From positions 50,716,352 through 50,780,351 of the forward strand of contig OX235270.1 in assembly GCA_944472135.2 (NCBI GenBank): a stretch of 64,000 nucleotides of DNA, in the 5' to 3' direction. Shown in pieces: positions 1 to 11,090 of this stretch (the first letter of the stretch is position 1; each line of letters starts with the position of its first letter). Source of the DNA: Trichobilharzia regenti (Eukaryota; Platyhelminthes; Trematoda; Strigeidida; Schistosomatidae). The notes below the pieces were generated by a model. That model worked only from the letters and a program-made list of their open reading frames with translations. It was not told where the DNA came from and did not search any database. A program made the translations under genes and the position numbers.

Positions 1-1
1 C

Positions 2-2573
2 GAAGTTGGGCGACAAGTGCAAGAGATGTTAAAAGATGATATTATTGAGGAAGCTGATAGCCCGTACAACTCTCCAGTGCTGTTAGTAAAAAAAGCGAAT
101 GGGAAGTATAGATTCTGTGTTGATTTTCGACAGTTAAACAGTATGACAGAGTTAAGACCGTGTGCCATGCCAACAGTGGTAGAAACTTTAGATCGCCTAC
201 AAGGCGCGAATGTGTTTTCGGTTCTCGATCTTCGCTCAGGATACTGGCAGATACCGATAAAACAAGGTGATAGAGATAAGACGGCTTTCATCGTGGGTCA
301 GACACAATATCGATTTAAACGCATGCCGTTTGGACTAGCAGGTGCACCGTTTACGTTCAGACGACTGATGAAGCTATTACTTAAGAACTTGAAAAACGTG
401 GAGGTTTATGGTGATGATCTCGTCATATACAGTCAAAACGAAAACGATCACGTCAACCATGTAGAAGCCGTGCTGCGACGCATCGAAGAGTTTGGACTAC
501 GCGTCAACAAAACCAAGTCTCAGATAGCCAAAAAGAATGTTACTCTGTTGGGACATAAAGTGGGAAATGGTGAGATTAAACCACTGCCGGAGAAAATTTT
601 GACGATTAAAACGATTCCAGCCCCGAATTCAAAGAGAAAACTGAGACAATTCTTGGGTAGAGCAGCGTTTTATAGTCGCTTCGTGAAGAACTTCAATGAG
701 ATAGCAGCCCCTCTATACAGGCTACTAGGTGAGCCAAAGTTTTTTTGGTCGGAAGAATCGCAGAGGACATTCGACAGAATTAAACAGCTGCTCGACCACC
801 AACAAATGACGCTAAAACTACCTGTACCAGGAAGACAGTTCACAGTGTGCACAGATGCCAGTGACTACGCTATAGGTGCGGTCCTAAGACAGGACGAGGG
901 AATCGTTGAGTATGCCAGTAGGGTTTTGACACACACGGAGAAAGTATTCAACGATAGAGAAAGAATGTTTAGCAATGGTATGGGCAGTCGACAAATGGAG
1001 ACCTTATTTACTCGGCCGGCGGTTCCACATCGAAACTGATCATAAGCCGCTACAATTTTTGAAGACAGCGAGAGACCCACGGGGGAAGTTGTCACGGTGG
1101 ATGTTGCGTCTTCAGGAGTACGATTTTACGATCTCACACGTTCCTGGAAGTGAAAATGTCTTGGCAGATTTGTTATCGAGACCAGAAGATGAGTCTGAGT
1201 TGCCCGAGGTCGCTTACGGAGTGCATGCAGTAGAACAAGACCCACTAAGACTTGCACGCAGGCAAAGGTTGGACGATACGCTGAATACAGTAATACAGGT
1301 GATCACCAACGGAATAGAAGTGGATCAAACTACGGCGAGTAAGGAGCTAACCACACTACTCAGACAGAGGGATCGACTCAGAGTGAATGCCTACGGGACT
1401 CTGACCTGGCGAGAGAACGACGGAAGCTGGCTGGCTGTCATACCTCAATCGTCGCGCCACGACATGATAGAAGAATGTCACCAGCTAGCGCATACAGGCG
1501 TGGCCAGAACGACCGACCTCCTAAGACAAAGTATGTACTGGCCAGGTATGAGAGAAGACGTAGCAAGATACGTACTTGGATGTCCACGGTGCCAGCTGAT
1601 GAAAGGTGACCGGTGCATATGACCACCACTTCAGTCGATTCCAGTTACCGCGATAGGTGACTTGTGGTCCGTAGATGTCATGGGTCCATTTCCTCAGACA
1701 TCCAATGGTAATCACCACCTCTTGGTGATGACGGAACACGCGACACGATGGGTAGACGCCGTAGCAATCCCAGACCAACGTGCAAGGACCGTGACAGATG
1801 CAGTAGTTAGACACATCGTTGCATACCACGGCGTACCGAAGACAATACTGACAGACCAAGGTCCCTGTTTCGAGAGTAAAGAATGTACTTCCCGTTTGCA
1901 ACAGTTAAGTATCGAGAGGATCAGAACGACCCCAGATCATCCACAAACGAATGGCCTAACGGAGAGAAACAACCGTACACTGAAGGAGTGGCTGGCCTCG
2001 AAGGGCGGTAACTGGGAAACTGAGCTTCCACTTATTTTACTAACACAGCGTGCTACCACTCAGGAAACAACGAAGAAGTCACCCTTTCAACTGATGTATG
2101 GTAGAAAACCAAGATTACCGATACACAACGAGACTTGGCCTCTTCACCAAAAGTGGAGTACGACGAAATTTAAAGCAGGGCGGAAAGAAGCAGTCAAGAA
2201 TGTAATTCAGAAACAGCGGAGTGATGTCACGAAGTCTCAGCTGAAAAGAAAGACTCAGTGCATTACCTTTGGAGTCGGGGACCAAGTGAAGTGTAGAGAC
2301 AGAAGATATACAGTTGTATGCGGGCCAGGTTCACGGAAACTCCTTCCAAAGTGGGAAGGACCATACACAATCACAAAAAGACGGGGTCAAGTATATACCA
2401 TCCGAAGAGACGACAAACAGAAATGATTTAACGCCAGTCAGCCCCAACGATGGATACAGTGGGACAAGCCGGTCAGTAACAATGCTCAACTAGAGGATGT
2501 ATCACCCAGAAGGTCGGAACGCCTGCGCACGAAGCTATTTGATGGGGGGACAAGTGTATTGAGAGTAGGCTAG
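2..2573 (+). pseudogene. pol: Ty3/gypsy Pol polyprotein (RT-RNase H-integrase), broken
   Basis: The reading frame is open from the window edge. The RT has the motif VYGDDLV (about 409-429) and the usual LDLRSGYWQI block. RNase H follows with TDASDYAIGAV and, further on, ETDHKPL and ENVLADLLSR. The integrase has an HHCC zinc finger (ECHQLAH and GCPRCQ), then the DDE core with its acids in WSVDVMGP, LTDQGPCF and LTERNNRTL. Three lesions are visible: a frameshift near 963 inside RNase H where about two bases are missing, a TGA at 1620-1622 between zinc finger and core, and a TGA at 2424-2426. After the last stop the same frame continues with RRSERLRTK up to the LTR, so the intact protein would have ended near 2573. 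Known role: copying element RNA into DNA and inserting it in the genome. This copy cannot make a full protein. Confidence 0.92.
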
Positions 2574-2868
2574 CCAAAAATGGTAGACAGCATTTTACGT
2601 CAATGCGTGTCGCAAATATTGGTGGTGAGGAAATATGAACAAGACTGATTCAACAACCAATCACAGCAGACCTGGCGTGTAGATTATCTGACATTCAAGA
2701 AACAGTCACACAGAGATGCAAAGTCAGCTTTTTGTAAGAAACAATCAACCAGAAGACTGTGTTTGTCTGCTTGAATAAGCTGTAATAATGTACATGAAAT
2801 ATATATAAATACGTGTTGATTTCCTTAATAAACGATCTGTTGCCTGATTCCTGTCTTTTGTCGTTACA
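2555..2868 (+). repeat. 3' LTR of the gypsy element
   Basis: This LTR of about 314 bp begins TGTATTGAG directly after the purine tract gatgggggga and ends TCGTTACA, giving the TGT...ACA termini of LTRs. It is homologous to the inverted solo LTRs at 7093-7397 and 22727-23063, sharing among others the stretch caaccaatcacagcagac. The Pol frame overlaps its first bases. The matching 5' LTR lies outside the window. Confidence 0.85.
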
Positions 2869-3402
2869 GTAATATTCGTTCCCCATTATTGAGAAATGAA
2901 GTTTATGTTATGTTAATTTTTCTACATACATGTCACTATAAATAGTTGCATTGTGCCAGATAACCATTCGTATTAATTCTAGAAGTTTTGACATGTTGAT
3001 CGCAAAAACCAGTTTGAACTCGTAGTGAATCTTTTTAAATTATAGTTCTATTTAACTTTTCGAATGTTTATTTAAAACATTTTTTTGCGTACACAGGTAA
3101 TGGAGTCTTTAAATATTGAAGAAATAAAATAATTTTCACGTAATACACATGCTTTACAGTGTATGTCAATATTTTCCAGTTCAGCTGTTTACCTCTACAT
3201 TGTTTGTATCAGCCTAACATAGATACCTATAAATCACCTCATACTGAATATTAATTCACCTATCTGATTACAGGTATTGGTTCTTGTCTTGGAAATGACA
3301 GTAGTGATCATAAATTTTTTTACACAAAAGGTAATTCCCATTCTAGTCGCACTAAAAGTTACTATTGCTATTCCATATTAGTTTGTTTATTAGATGTAAT
3401 AA
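2869..3402. other. AT-rich stretch without recognised gene
   Basis: Between the gypsy LTR and the LINE tail I see only AT-rich sequence with no long ORF and no repeat that I recognise. Confidence 0.6.
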
Positions 3403-3692
3403 TTGATTGTGAAACAAATAGGCAGAAAGAAATGGAGATGGATTGGCCATACGCTGAGGAAACCATCAAGTGACATCACTAGACAAGCCCTCGAGTGGAA
3501 CCCGAAAGGGAGGCGGCGAGTTGGTCGTCCAAGGGTGACTTGGAGGAGGTCATGCGAGGAGGAGATGAAAGCATGTGGACAGACCTGGAGCAGGGTGAAA
3601 AAGTTGTCAGGAAACCGAAGGCAATGGAGGTGCGCAGCTGAAGCCCTATGTTCCTCTAGGAACTAAAGGATACAATAATAAATAATAATAAT
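3403..3692 (+). pseudogene. RTE-type (SR2-like) LINE, 5'-truncated 3' end
   Basis: The frame encodes about 87 residues with RRWRWIGHTLRK-type sequence (here KKWRWIGHTLRK), then ITRQALEWNP and GRPRVTWRR, ending in a Trp/Arg-rich tail and a stop at 3664-3666. This is the conserved C-terminal tail of the reverse transcriptase ORF of RTE-clade LINEs, which in schistosomes are called SR2. The stop is followed within a few bases by a short aataataaataataat tail (about 3673-3691), the usual simple-repeat 3' end of RTE elements. The RT core and endonuclease are absent, as expected of a 5'-truncated insertion. The exact 5' limit is not visible. Confidence 0.78.
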
Positions 3693-4127
3693 GGTAAAGC
3701 TTTATTTAAGACAGTATGCGAATATACGGTACAAAAATTTTCAGCGTATTCAGTTCCAAAGTACTTTTTTCTTCACTCAGGATTCACATGTAAATTAATA
3801 ATCTGAAGTATATCTTCATTTCGTTGAAGAATTGTACAGCGTTTACTTGGGAGCAAGTTAAATCATCGAGCAAGTTTATGTATAGATCATTTGATATAAC
3901 TGGACGATTAAAACAATGATAAATCCAGATGAAATGAAGCATTTTGGAGGAAAGTAGTTTCGGTAGCCCAGTGATTTAAGCAGGCCGCCTTATATGTATC
4001 ACACATTGTCTGAATGTTACTGCACCTGCAGGCTTAATAGATGTCATATTTAAACTAGGCGACACGGTGATTTTGGCTGTTTTTGTCAGACTTCTTTTCA
4101 CACATAATAGTGATAATATATTCAGGT
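3693..4127. other. AT-rich stretch without recognised gene
   Basis: No convincing ORF. A tRNA-promoter-like string at about 3964-3985 (gtagcccagtgatttaagc) is too weak to call a SINE. Confidence 0.5.
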
Positions 4128-4314
4128 TTATGGGTAAATTTTTATTTTTGATAAAGTCTCACAGTGTTATACAGTAATGTTTACTGATGACTTTTCGAGC
4201 ACAATTTATTGCTCATAATCATATCAAGGTACACACACGACTTCCTAACTTCATTTATATAGTTCCATTGTTTTTCTCTTGATTTTCACTTGATTTGATT
4301 GGTAATAGTATTTT

Positions 4315-4563
4315 TCATATTTCAGGTATGAGTGACGAGTCATTCCTATTGCATGTGTTGGGTGTAGACTCGATGAACCAGGATTCAGTAATCAACCTCT
4401 CTCTCCACCTACCTAGATTACTTTTTAGAATTTTAACCCTCTCCCACCCTATTGTGTGGTTGTGTGTTAGCGCATGCATTGCAATTGCTGAGCTTTTTTC
4501 TAAATTACTTATCTTCTCGGGGTTAACCATTCTTACCTTAGCTAAACTCTTATGTTCTGACAA
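4315..4563 (-). pseudogene. PLE GIY-YIG domain fragment, left palindrome arm
   Basis: On the minus strand an open frame of about 82 residues contains SAIAMHALTHNHTIGWERVK, then RERLITESWFIES and NRNDSSLIPEIW. These are the middle and end of the GIY-YIG nuclease of Penelope-like elements, including the closing N-R-D-x-x-L-x-P-x-x-W signature. The GIY motif itself is missing because the arm is cut at 4563. The frame is undamaged within the arm, unlike its partner in the right arm. The reverse transcriptase part is absent, so this is a relic. Confidence 0.75.
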
Positions 4564-4571
4564 CCCATGTA

Positions 4572-4862
4572 ATGATATACATAGGTCAAACTAGTAGGTC
4601 AGGCGTAGTCAGATTGTCGGAACATAAGAGTTTAGCTAAGGTAAGAATGGTTGACCCGAGAAGATAAGTAATTTAGAAAAAAGCTCACCAATGGCAATGC
4701 ATGCGCTAACACACAACCACACAATAGGGTGGGAGAGGGTTAAAATTCTAAAAAGTAATCTAGGTAGGTGGAGAGAGAGGTTGATTACTGAATCCTGGTT
4801 TATCGAATGATCTACACCCAACAAATGCAATAGGAATGATTCACTACTCATACCTGAAATAT
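4572..4862 (+). pseudogene. PLE GIY-YIG domain fragment, right palindrome arm
   Basis: Starting in the palindrome loop, the frame reads MIYIGQTSRSGVVRLSEHKS, which holds the Y-I-G part of the GIY-YIG nuclease and the usual conserved Arg after it. It hits TAA near 4666-4668; a frameshift restores the same domain (EKISNLEKSS, MHALTHNHTIGWERVK), and a second stop lies near 4808. It therefore carries slightly more 5' sequence than the left arm but is more damaged. The 3' flank runs to about 5095. Confidence 0.75.
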
Positions 4863-5095
4863 GGAAAATACTACTGCCAATCAAATCAAGAGAAAAACAA
4901 TGGAACTATGTAAATGAAGTTAGGAAGTCGTGTGTGTACCTTGATATGATTATGAGCAATAAATTGTGCTCGAAAAGTCATCAGTAAACATTACTGTATA
5001 ACACTGTGAGACTTTATCAAAAATAAAAATTTACCCATAATGAATTATACTCTACCACAGTGCACAAATTTTATTCTTATATCAATGATATTCAG

Positions 5096-6009
5096 GTTTA
5101 TTATTGATTTACTAAAAAAAGATTTATTATAATAACTAATAATACAAAAAAACAGAATGCTGTAATTTTTTGAAGTACTCAAAATACTCAAGGAACGTCC
5201 TTGTAGGTAACGGGAGTAACTGTTAAGTGCATACTACTTCTTACCCAAAGTTCCCTCTACCTTATTCTCTGTTTTTTTCTTGGACGTGTTTAGTCTTTGA
5301 CCATCTGTCTAAACAACTATGAACCTTGGTTCTTGTTCCCTATTAGTATGTAATTATAATAATCGTAATTAACAGTCTGACGTTTTACTACGCAAAACAT
5401 CTTGTCCATTCCTCCGCCTTATTTCGCGTATAAAAGCGCTGTCATTATATGGTGTCAGACTTCCTCTTAAGGTATGCGCTTGTCAGATTGAAGTAAACAC
5501 TTTACTACATTAATCAAGGCTGCTAACACTGCAACTGATTCAGCGTTTTTAGAACGATGACTACACAATGCAATGTAGTATCGTTAAACGCCGGCTGCAG
5601 TAGTTCATATAATGACAGCCGACTGCCTCTGACAGCCTAACCAAAAAGAAGGAAATGCCGAGAATGTAATGGTACCGTAGTGAGCCCATACTAATCCTTT
5701 CGTCTTTTTATTTCATTATGCAAAGAGAAATAAACACTCTGGAAGCATTATAAAGTAAGATCAATTAAGCGGTGAGTGAGAATGTTAATATTTTAATCCA
5801 ATAAAACGAATACATTTATATATCTGACTTACTGCCACGTTCTATGGAATACTTGTAAAAACAGAGGCCTCGAATGAAAACAATATTTTACGAAAACAGT
5901 AAACACTTTCAGTGTAATTAACACAGAATCATCAGTTAATGAATGAGTGTTATTAAGAACATCAGTGATGAAGTATTGATGATAATAACACTAATTCATC
6001 GACTGTTGT
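5096..6009. other. AT-rich stretch without recognised gene
   Basis: No supported ORF or RNA gene. Base composition is AT-rich, like the flanks. Confidence 0.5.
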
Positions 6010-6220
6010 GTGTCGGTGGCACAGTGGTTAGGACTCTCGCCGATCATGCACATGGCCTGGGGTTCGAGCCCGCACCGACGCACATCTGATATCTGTGGTC
6101 GGCCTGCAAAATTTGGGCTACCGATATCCATGCTGAAAATTCCATGCTTGTACCGAAAATACAGTGTGGAATCAAGCTGTAAATCAAAAAATAAATAAAT
6201 AAAAATAAATAAAATTAAAT
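6010..6220 (+). mobile_element. tRNA-derived SINE, copy 1
   Basis: The head contains an A-box-like TGGCACAGTGG (about 6017-6027) and a B-box GGTTCGAGCCC (about 6061-6071), the internal RNA polymerase III promoter of a tRNA. A conserved body follows (gatatctgtggtcggcctgc and ttgggctaccgatatcc), and the copy ends in a poly-purine (aaat)n tail. Two further copies are at 9006 and 38721, all in plus orientation. SINEs have no protein and depend on LINE machinery. The short ORF spanning it is incidental. Confidence 0.88.
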
Positions 6221-7092
6221 GTGAAGATACTTGCGTTTGCAGTTACACAATTAACTAGACTTAGTAACACAATCCTGAGATCTATCTAGAGTAGTGTTAA
6301 ATGAAACGAAACACTTGGTAACTTGGGTTCCTTTAAATATAAAAAGAAGTCTTACTTATAACTTGCATCAAAATTTCCGTTATACATGCAGGCCAAATGC
6401 ACTCAAAACACGTGTTTTGAGGGGCTCATCATATAGAGCGTTAATTGCAGACCGCGAAAATAATCAAACTTTTAGGCGTTACCAACCTAATCCTCCTAAA
6501 CCTACAATTTAGAAAAGATACATCAGTGAAAATTTCGAGAAATCATTTATGCAGTACAGTAAAACAAATATAATGCAACTAGGCTAGGACTTGTTTTCGC
6601 CACATAACAAACTGCTTAAACACACCTAAAGGAAGAGTTATCATTGATGACTCCTAGATGAATATCTATGTTTGCAGGTTATCTCAACCGTAACCAACTT
6701 TTACTTTTTAAAATACATGTTACTAAAATTCTTTTTGTAATTCCATCGGAGAATAGTGAATCTTTTTTACCTTTCACGTGGGATTACAAACAAGTTTGGT
6801 GAAACCACTTGAAGAACATACGGAACAAATGTCTTCAATCTGTATAAGTGCATATTCTTGGAACTGAACTCTGCACACAAGCAAGATGTGCCTAGTTATT
6901 GGATTTACAGTAAAAAACTTTCTTATACTTTAAAATTCTTCAGCATTCCTACTGTCATATTACATCCCTTCAATCTTTCCTCAAGTTTCTCTCTACAGAA
7001 AACTTCAAAATTTATTATAGTCTAGTCGCCCATATGACTTTATAACTGTAAGATTGAAGGTTCATTTCAGCTTATTATTTGGAAATTATAGT
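6221..7092. other. AT-rich stretch without recognised gene
   Basis: I see no supported coding region. A 72-codon ORF at 6294-6512 has no recognisable motif and is probably chance. Confidence 0.5.
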
Positions 7093-7397
7093 TGTAACAA
7101 CAGAAGACAAGGATCGGCAACAGATCGTTTTATTATGTAAATCAGCACGTATTTATATATATTACATGTACATTATTATAGCTTATTCAAGCAGACAAAC
7201 ACAGTCTTCTGATTGGTTGTTTCTGGTTTCTCGGAAAGTTAAGCCATATATTTGCGAATCTTATTTGCCCACGTTAAGTCTTCTGTGATTGGTTGTTTAA
7301 TCAGTTTTGTTCATATTTTCTCACGGCCAGTATTAGTGACCTAGACATTGACGTAAATTAATGTCTACTAATTGGCTAGCAGCCTGCTCTCATCACA
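7093..7397 (-). repeat. Solo gypsy-type LTR (inverted)
   Basis: Read on the minus strand this is a diverged copy of the LTR at 2555-2868. On the plus strand it begins TGTAACAACAGAAGAC and ends CTCTCATCACA, and it retains the ggcaacagatcgttt and agcttattcaagcagac blocks. The flanks are TAGT on both sides (7089-7092 and 7398-7401), or ATAGT if the terminal A is shared, a target-site duplication. No internal element sequence remains, so it is a solo LTR made by LTR-LTR recombination. Confidence 0.87.
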
Positions 7398-8393
7398 TAG
7401 TGACGGCGTTTCCTCTTATTATTTATTTTTCCGTCATAACAAGTCATCCCTAAACAGATAGTCATTTAGAGAAGTCTCACGACAAGTATTCGGTTCAACT
7501 GAAATTATTCTAATACTCACCTGAATACAGAATAAATATTTATGATTATTCATAAGCATAAAATGGTTTTGTTTGGCCATTGGTTTTCATTGATACTTTT
7601 TAAATACTTAAATAGCACGCTCTTTTAGTATTAGATGCACCATAATTCTCAGTGACTGTTTATTTCTCTTGAAGGTAAACTAAAATGTATAATTTATAAT
7701 GCAACTAACAGTTTACTCATTTTCTGTTTCTAGACATTGGTTGATCAGTAAACATAATACGTCTGTACAAAAGGTATTTAAAAATTCACAGTAGTCACCT
7801 AACCACGATATAAATGCAAACGATAACAGAGATTTTTTTCGATCTACTTTAATATCAGATGTAACAAAGATTTACTCAAAAAGAAGTCATTCTTTTTCGA
7901 ACTCATCAATATTGTGTATTTGGAGTCATTAAACAGCTTACTTTCACTTCACAATCCTATACTGTGTATCCCAGTACTACTTGCATACTTCTAACTTTCA
8001 GCGGAACGTAACACTAAATTCATTTGGACCACGATTAATGACAGCATTTGAAAAATACATCTTGTACCACTGCAATGCAGGTTCGGTTAGATTGAAATTA
8101 GATAATGCAGATCGGAAACTTCTCTGAATTCTTTTTCAGAAGTACTAAGCTGTGAAATGAATGTATAGTGTTCCCAAAAATGACAGAGATTTCACTTTAT
8201 TCTAAAAGTCTTGGTACCACTGACTTATTACTGCAAAAAAAAGGAGATACACTTCTATAATTATACAAACTGTATAGCTCATTTGCTAACTCCATATTAT
8301 GATGAATTATTTTCACATTACTAATGCATGTTGGACTTTACTTGAAGCAATTAACATATTTTATTAAATTATTAGTTAAAACTATTACATGGA
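7398..8393. other. AT-rich stretch without recognised gene
   Basis: No supported ORF or repeat. Confidence 0.5.
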
Positions 8394-8610
8394 GGATTTA
8401 ATCATGAGCTGACATCAGTTAGAAAACCACTGGAAAACCTGGGGTACTGGATAGCTGTTTCGTCCTAGTTTGGGACTCTTAGTCAGTACGCATCCATCGG
8501 GATTTGAACCAGGACCTCCTGGTTACAAGGCGAGCTCGTAGACCACTGAGCCACTGTGACTCGAGGTTTTCCAGTGGTTCTCTAACTGATGACAGCTCAT
8601 GATTCAATCC
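8394..8610 (-). mobile_element. Sm-alpha-type SINE-like element with degenerate hammerhead
   Basis: On the minus strand the order is: an A-box TGGCTCAGTGG, a B-box GGTTCAAATCC, then a hammerhead-like region with gagtcccaaactaggacgaaac (about 8458-8479). The CUGAUGA part has become CTGACTAAGAG, so cleavage is probably lost. This combination of tRNA-type promoter and hammerhead is the hallmark of schistosome Sm-alpha repeats. The copy is bounded by inverted arms of about 46 bp (8394-8439 and 8565-8610), so the whole unit can fold back on itself. Confidence 0.82.
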
Positions 8611-9005
8611 TTCATGCAATTAAACAAAATCCCTAAAAACCAATACTTGAAAATTGGCACTATTAACAAAATCGTATTTGGAGCAGACACAGGAAAAATG
8701 AATTATTTCTACACTCCTAATGTATTGATAGTACTCTAGTCAAATATTCACTGAAATTATGATACTGCGAAAGTATTTTGAAGTGCACTCTTATAAAAAC
8801 GAAAAAAAGCATTGATAGGCTTTCAATGCCTTTGTAGTTAAACCTACTTATTATTCTCAGTTTTGTTCGCCTCTTACAAATATTTGGTTTTACTCCCTCA
8901 GAAAAATTATTATGCTGTTGTCATCAGTTCCTTTGTGTATGTCAAAACTATTGAACTATAATTATATCATGCATTTCTCACGATTTCGGATATATGTAAG
9001 TGACA
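8611..9005. other. AT-rich stretch without recognised gene
   Basis: Nothing supported. Confidence 0.5.
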
Positions 9006-9213
9006 GCGTCGGTGGCACAGTGGTTAGGACTCTCACCGACCATGCACATGGTCCGAGGTTCCATCCCCTGCCGACGAACACCTGATATCTGTGGTCGGCC
9101 TGCAAAATTTGGGCTACCGATATCCACGCTGAAAATTGCATACTTGTACCAAAAATAGAGTGTGGAATCAAGCTGTAATCAAAGAAATTTTTTTTAATAA
9201 ATAAATAAAAATA
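9006..9213 (+). mobile_element. tRNA-derived SINE, copy 2
   Basis: Same family as 6010 and 38721: gcgtcggtggcacagtgg head, ggtcggcctgcaaaatttgg body, A-rich tail. Its B-box is damaged (ggttccatccc), so this copy is likely a poor transcription template. Confidence 0.86.
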
Positions 9214-10393
9214 GTAAAAATCAGTAATTATTGTATACTTTATTTATGGGTTTTAATAGTGTACTGTAGTGACCTAACCGACTTCTGAATAATACTAATT
9301 ATGGCAATAATAGTGTGCTGTTTCATAAAGATACTTAGAAACTGCAGTAATCCATTTTTTAATGCTGATTAGAGTTTATAACATGTAATCCACTCAATGT
9401 CATCTTCTAATCTCCTTACTTCTATCTTTTTCTAATTTGCAGTAATGACTGTATGAAATTATCGCAGATTTAGTTAGATTGTTTCCAGTAAAAATGAATA
9501 AGTAGAATGATCACAGTGGAATAGAAGAGGAATCCGGTTGATGAAAATATTCGTAAAGTGGTTGAAGTAGAACCCAAGTTTAAAATGACTTTCATATTTC
9601 AGAATGCATAACCTGTACATCTTATCCATGGACTGAAAAACCTTAAGGTTCGTCTTAGCAACAATGAAATTATTAGTAATAGTATAAGTGTATACATTCC
9701 TAACATCCGTCTCCTTAGTTATAACGTATGGTTGACTAATAAAACAGGCACAAAGAAACAAACTACATAGGAAGCACCAAGTGATAAATTTATGATTAAG
9801 ATTCAAAAAATACCACTTCTTATGCTATTATGTTTTATAACCATGTTTTCAAAAGTTGTAACACGGTAAAAAGCTAAACTGGAAGATACGATATTTTATT
9901 AGAAAAAGACTTCATCAGGAGAAACAAGTGCATCCCAAAAAGAAGTATTTACAGCTTCGAAAGTGCATTTGTTCAGATAATTAACATTGGGACAGAAAGT
10001 ATTCTTAACGTGCAGAAAGGAACTACATGGTAATGTACGATAGGTAGATTTATTCTTGTGATGCAACTCACCGTCTCAATCTAGTTAAACCATAAGGTTA
10101 AAGATATTATACAAATCACTGTGCCACTAATTAGATTACTCACATTACTGTAAACACAGTTTAATTTTTTCAAGATTTAAAGCGAACTACAGAAAGTACT
10201 CTTATGACTGATAGATAGAAATTAAATATGTTCTTTATTTTATTTCTGCCTAATAAGTTGATTTGACTATGCACTCTTATTATCATTTTAAAGTATAATT
10301 AAAGTATTCTTCTTGATGTTAGACTTCCATGGCCCCTCCAAACTGACGGAACTATTTAATTCAAGTGATGGTTTGTAGGGATTTGATTGGTTT
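9214..10393. other. AT-rich stretch without recognised gene
   Basis: A 110-codon minus-strand ORF at 9474-9806 shows no family motif and a composition explained by the AT bias. I see no supported gene. Confidence 0.5.
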
Positions 10394-10516
10394 CAGGATT
10401 TCATCATGAGCTAACATTAGTTAGAGAACCATTGGAAAACCGGGGAGTATTGGACAGCTGTTTCGTCCTAGTTTGGGACTCTTCTCTAACTAATGTCAGC
10501 TCACGATGAAATCCTG
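10394..10516 (-). mobile_element. Short Sm-alpha-type fold-back
   Basis: The copy consists of inverted arms of about 35 bp (10394-10428 and 10482-10516) around the 3' half of a hammerhead, on the minus strand gagtcccaaactaggacgaaac (about 10459-10480). The tRNA-like promoter and the CUGAUGA motif are missing. The arms match those of the copy at 8394-8610. Confidence 0.75.
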
Positions 10517-10879
10517 GAACTATTTAAATTTTACCCAACCCAAGGACTTACAAATAAATCAGTAAACTTCACTGCTTTTTTTCCCGATAAATTTTAAAAG
10601 AGAGTGAGTGTCAGGCATTTGGAAGTGAAGAACTACTTCTACTTCTTAAGAGGCATACACAGTTTCCATACCACATGATACATACTGTTTTAAGCTGGAC
10701 GGAAATAGTCGATACAAATATGCAAGTGAAAATATAAACACAACTGATGAAAAAATTAATTAAAGTATTAATTTCCCATCTTAAATGGTTTTTCCAAAAC
10801 CAGTAGGACTACCTAAATTCCATCTTTATTTCACTTTTAAGCGTATTTTTAGATTTTATCCTAATTCTTAAACTAATAA
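10517..10879. other. AT-rich stretch without recognised gene
   Basis: Nothing supported. Confidence 0.5.
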
Positions 10880-11090
10880 TTTTCAAGTGACGACTTGCAG
10901 GGATTTGGTCGGTTATAGGTTTTGTCACAAACTGATATCGGTTACAGAACCATTAGAAAAATAGGGTGTACTAGACGGTTGTTTCATTGCGGTTTAGAGC
11001 TCTTCATCAGTATGTACCCACAAGGCTTCGAACTCAGGAATTGGCGGTTGCAAAGTGAGCTGGTATACCATTCAACCTTCAGATAATTTC
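10880..11090 (-). mobile_element. Diverged Sm-alpha-type element
   Basis: On the minus strand the copy has a tRNA-like head with gaatggtataccagctcac and a B-box-like GAGTTCGAAGCC, followed by a hammerhead region and then the agaaccattagaaaaat-type tail seen, in diverged form, in the copies at 8394 and 10394. It is older than those by eye but keeps more of the ribozyme core. Confidence 0.75.
10967..11018 (-). ncRNA. Hammerhead ribozyme, type I (Sm-alpha type)
   Basis: On the minus strand CTGATGA (11004-11010), GAAAC (10981-10985) and the cleavage triplet GTC (10974-10976) are all present in the type I order. Helix I can form between the GTACATA strand before the core and TAGTAC after the cleavage site with one bulged A. 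Helix III is the minimal two-pair AC/GT stem with an AACC loop. Helix II (between the two core motifs) has decayed, so activity is doubtful. Confidence 0.6.

Larger units (their letters stand above)
1..2868 (+). mobile_element. Ty3/gypsy LTR retrotransposon, 3' part
   Basis: This is the 3' portion of a Ty3/gypsy element that enters from the left edge of the window, so gag, protease and the 5' LTR are outside. Visible in order are reverse transcriptase, RNase H, integrase, a purine-rich tract (about 2541-2550) and a 3' LTR. The order RT-RNase H-integrase is the gypsy arrangement. Several in-frame breaks show it is a dead copy. Related solo LTRs occur at 7093, 22727 and 36537. Confidence 0.93.
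4128..5040. repeat. Large palindrome of two inverted PLE 3' ends
   Basis: Arms of about 436 bp (4128-4563) and 427 bp (4614-5040) are inverted copies separated by about 50 bp (4564-4613). Both arms encode the C-terminal GIY-YIG endonuclease part of a Penelope-like element and its 3' flank, reading outward from the centre. The outer right flank (5041-5095) continues the same 3' sequence, related to that beside the smaller palindrome at 41609-41704. The structure is two 5'-truncated PLE copies joined head to head, a layout known for PLEs. Confidence 0.9.

Noticed and set aside
6010..6198. ORFs across the three SINE copies
   Set aside because: They are incidental frames of a non-coding RNA-derived repeat.
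9474..9806. 110-codon minus-strand ORF with a hydrophobic start
   Set aside because: Length is compatible with chance in AT-rich DNA and I recognise no family.
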